DNA from: Syntrophobacter sp. SbD2
Lineage (GTDB): Bacteria > Desulfobacterota > Syntrophobacteria > Syntrophobacterales > Syntrophobacteraceae
Reading direction: 5' to 3'
Assembly: GCA_900290385.1 (NCBI GenBank)
Contig: OMSV01000176.1
Coordinates: forward strand, 1 to 7,401
Length of the DNA: 7,401 bases
The notes below the pieces were generated by a model. That model was not told where the DNA came from and made no database searches. It was given only the letters and a program-made list of their open reading frames with translations. Positions 6,036 through 7,401 of this stretch are shown piece by piece. The position numbers and the translations under genes are program-made. Each line of letters starts with the position of its first letter. The stretch's first letter is position 1.

Positions 6036-7401
6036 TCACCGGGGTCTGTTCATAGCCTGCTCGCAACGCGAAAGAATCGAGAGTACCTCGAAGGGCTGCT
6101 CGATATAGGTGAAAGAAGGGACCCCGAGGGGTTCGATATACGCCTTGCACTCATCCTCGAAGCGTTTGTCACCGCTAAAAGTTACAAAGACAGGTTTTTC
6201 AGGATACCTCCTCGCCAGATCGACCATAAAGTCAAACGACGGTATGCCGGTGTCCTCGGTAAGCATGAGCACTGTAACGACCGCATCGATGTTGGGGTCT
6301 CTGAGGACCGCTTCCATGCCCTCCCTGTAACCGAATTCGACCCCGCTTACCGAAGCGGCCGCCCAGATATCAACGGGATTTCTCATCCGAATAAATGGGG
6401 GGCTGATTTCCTGAAGCCTCCCCAGAGTCTGCGGTGCAAGGCCGGGTACTTCAAGCCCCAGGCGGATGCAAAGGTCCGCCAGGGTAACCAGCATAGCGCC
6501 GGACGGGGCGAGGAAACTCAGCCTTTTGCCCTTCGGCAGAGGCGCCATCGAAAGGGCCTTTCCCGCCAGGACCAGGTGGGTATAATTCCATATTCGGACT
6601 ATGCCTGCCTGGCGAAGCAGGCCGTCAATCAGACGGTCTTCGGCGGCCATAGCTGCTGTATGTGCGACGGCGGCATGCCTTCCCGCCTCGGTGGCGCCGC
6701 TCTTCAGGACTATAACGGGCTTGAGCCTGGTAACTTCTCCGGCAATTTCCAGAAAGCGTGCCGGCCGCTTGAGGCTTTCAAGGTACATGATAATCGCACT
6801 CGTGTGCGGGTCTTCGGCCAGATACTCCAGGGCGTCACATTCGTCGATATCGATCTTGTTTCCCAGGCCAAAAACCCGGGAGACGCCAAAATGCTCGGCC
6901 GTCAGGATGTGCTTCATGGTATGGGTGGCAAAATTGCCCGTCTGGGCAACATAGGATACTTTGCCGGACCGGATCGCGCCGAGCGGGAAAAAGGTGGAAG
7001 TAAACCTGTGGGGCGTTGAGACATGACCCGATGTGTTGGGCCCCATGACACGGATCCCGGTCTCCCGGATCATATCGATGAGATCCTGCTGAATCCCGGC
7101 GCCGGATTCATCCACCTCGGCAAAACCTCCGGCGGAAAGCACAACATGGCGGATTCCCTTTGCGGCGCATTCTCGAAGGGCCCCAAGTGTATCTTTCGCG
7201 GGGAGAATGATGACGGCCAGATCGATTCCGTCAGGCAAACCGCTGATGGAGGTGTGAACTGGGAAGCCGAGAATTTCCCCGCCCTTTGGATTGACCAGGA
7301 AGAGCTTGTCGGCATAACCATTGGCAAGAATATTTCTTATCACGTCGTTTCCCGGCTTGTGGGGAGTAGCGGAGGCGCCAATGATTGCGACGCCGGCGGG
7401 C
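6036..7401 (-). CDS. NDP-forming acyl-CoA synthetase, alpha-type (CoA-binding and ligase-CoA domains), start outside window
   Basis: This protein belongs to the acetate-CoA ligase (ADP-forming) family, which interconverts acyl-CoA plus ADP and phosphate with acid, CoA and ATP. The reading frame is open to the right edge, where PAGVAIIGASATPHKPGND is the Rossmann-type CoA-binding N-terminus; the true start is beyond 7401, so the GTG at 7343 is not it. Next come LFLVNPKGGEILG, VMGPNTSGHVSTP, VSYVAQTGNFATH and FGLGNKIDIDECDALEYLAE of the succinyl-CoA-ligase-like domain. KSGATEAGRHAAVAHTAAMA carries the histidine expected to be phosphorylated in catalysis. The C-terminal ligase-CoA part contains FLAPSGAMLVTLADLC and MRNPVDIWAAASVSG. 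It ends after about 454 residues in the window without an ATP-grasp domain, so a separate beta subunit is expected, possibly upstream outside the window. Substrate is unknown; aryl or branched acids are as likely as acetate. Confidence 0.92.
   Translation of the reverse strand, partial: PAGVAIIGASATPHKPGNDVIRNILANGYADKLFLVNPKGGEILGFPVHTSISGLPDGIDLAVIILPAKDTLGALRECAAKGIRHVVLSAGGFAEVDESGAGIQQDLIDMIRETGIRVMGPNTSGHVSTPHRFTSTFFPLGAIRSGKVSYVAQTGNFATHTMKHILTAEHFGVSRVFGLGNKIDIDECDALEYLAEDPHTSAIIMYLESLKRPARFLEIAGEVTRLKPVIVLKSGATEAGRHAAVAHTAAMAAEDRLIDGLLRQAGIVRIWNYTHLVLAGKALSMAPLPKGKRLSFLAPSGAMLVTLADLCIRLGLEVPGLAPQTLGRLQEISPPFIRMRNPVDIWAAASVSGVEFGYREGMEAVLRDPNIDAVVTVLMLTEDTGIPSFDFMVDLARRYPEKPVFVTFSGDKRFEDECKAYIEPLGVPSFTYIEQPFEVLSILSRCEQAMNRPR

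Overview
This window looks like part of the genome of a strict anaerobe, most likely a Desulfobacterota (sulfate-reducing or syntrophic, 'deltaproteobacterial') bacterium. The evidence is a tungsten/molybdopterin aldehyde:ferredoxin oxidoreductase (AOR) family enzyme, a Tat-tagged ferredoxin with four [4Fe-4S] clusters, a Tat-tagged DUF362 protein, and an NDP-forming acyl-CoA synthetase. The taxonomy is inferred from gene content only. Every credible gene is on the minus strand, so transcription runs right to left.

Layout from left to right. Positions 1-1542 hold the AOR-family gene, which runs off the left edge and is broken by a perfect 22-bp tandem duplication. Positions 1544-2149 hold the intact Tat ferredoxin, one base from the AOR start. 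Positions 2162-2639 hold a small secreted protein, broken by a perfect 46-bp tandem duplication. Positions 2670-2744 hold a candidate promoter followed by a strong terminator-like hairpin just ahead of that gene. Positions 2804-2950 look like the C-terminal scrap of an IS1380-like transposase. Positions 2947-4082 hold a DUF362 gene whose 3' end is out of frame. Positions 4214-4414 hold a small unknown ORF that ends abruptly in a palindrome-rich patch.

Positions 4400-6035 are an accessory-looking stretch with two direct copies of an unrecognised repeat (4531-4684 and 5891-6015). The repeat's 100-bp core could fold as RNA around a GCGA tetraloop. Between the copies lie several palindromes and one gene for a methionine-rich secreted protein with heptad repeats (5104-5571). 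Positions 6036-7401 hold the alpha-type part of an NDP-forming acyl-CoA synthetase, which runs off the right edge.

The small secreted protein, ferredoxin and AOR probably formed one operon, with the ferredoxin carrying electrons for the AOR. An ADP-forming acyl-CoA synthetase nearby would fit aldehyde-to-acid or acyl-CoA metabolism, but the repeat region separates it from the operon. The most striking observation is that three of the four genes between 1 and 4082 have lost their reading frame, two of them by exact tandem duplications of length 1 modulo 3, while the ferredoxin between them is intact. That could be real decay, reversible slippage-type switching, or an assembly artefact. Reads across the junctions would decide.
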